30,909 nucleotides of DNA from an uncultured Christensenellaceae bacterium. GTDB lineage: Bacteria > Bacillota > Clostridia > Christensenellales > Pumilibacteraceae. The notes under the pieces were generated by a model. The model had not been told where the DNA came from, made no database searches, and saw nothing but the letters and a program-made list of their open reading frames with translations. The position numbers and the translations under genes are program-made. Numbering within the stretch: the stretch's first letter is position 1; each line of letters starts with the position of its first letter. The DNA is taken from NCBI GenBank assembly GCA_910587455.1, contig CAJULK010000018.1:1-30909 (forward strand). The letters run 5' to 3'. Positions 30,901 through 30,909 of this stretch are shown in pieces.

Positions 30901-30909
30901 CTTGTCTTG

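Overview
The window looks like a chromosomal segment of a low- to mid-GC member of the Bacillota (Clostridia-like). The grounds are AGGAGG-type ribosome binding sites, sigma-A-type promoters, tRNA genes with encoded CCA, two lipoproteins, and a relaxase resembling the MOBL family known from Firmicutes. I cannot name the species. It carries one complete-looking integrative and conjugative element (ICE) of about 25.7 kb. The ICE is inserted in the 3' half of a tRNA-Ser(CGA) gene and bounded by 59-bp direct repeats (2710-2768 and 28453-28511).

Host left flank (1-2709): the 3' end of a cytidine-deaminase-like gene, an isochorismatase-like cysteine hydrolase, a divergently oriented RadC-family protein whose JAMM metal site is lost, tRNA-Pro(CGG) with a consensus promoter, and the intact tRNA-Ser that is the integration target.

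ICE (2710-28511). Left end: two strong hairpin terminators, a degenerate tRNA-like sequence, and small genes of unknown function. Then comes a 1186-residue polyvalent protein (ArdC-like antirestriction region with zincin, MutS domain I, P-loop NTPase, PrimPol-like primase), followed by SSB. DNA processing: an inverted-repeat array that is a good oriT candidate, a small accessory protein, a MOBL-like relaxase and a VirD4-type coupling protein. Mating machinery: a 1549-residue surface protein with four exact 225-nt repeats, a VirB2-like pilin, a second polyvalent-type protein (phage nuclease-like N-terminus, YD-like repeats), an oppositely transcribed lipoprotein (possible exclusion factor), a VirB6-like channel protein, and a VirB4 ATPase with a VirB3-like N-terminus. 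Maintenance: a duplicated winged-helix initiator-like protein followed by palindromic iteron-like sites and an AT-rich stretch (oriV candidate), a HigB/HigA-type toxin-antitoxin pair under a promoter containing a perfect 20-bp palindrome, and a tyrosine integrase at the right end. The iteron-like palindrome recurs as a 35-bp identical copy just upstream of the integrase promoter, which suggests one regulator links replication and integration.

Host right flank (28512-30909): the displaced tRNA-Ser terminator, a probably leaderless DUF3592-like membrane protein gene, a DUF4874/DUF4832-type lipoprotein gene and a final terminator.

The most unusual observations are three. First, a short motif (A/G)CACAAA(A)GRA occurs about 23 times, only inside the ICE, in all three reading frames, at ribosome binding sites and often at domain linkers. 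Second, ICE proteins including both polyvalent proteins share Gly/Arg-rich C-terminal tails that could be type IV secretion signals. Third, the variable arm of the tRNA differs between the two att copies by a compensatory base-pair swap.
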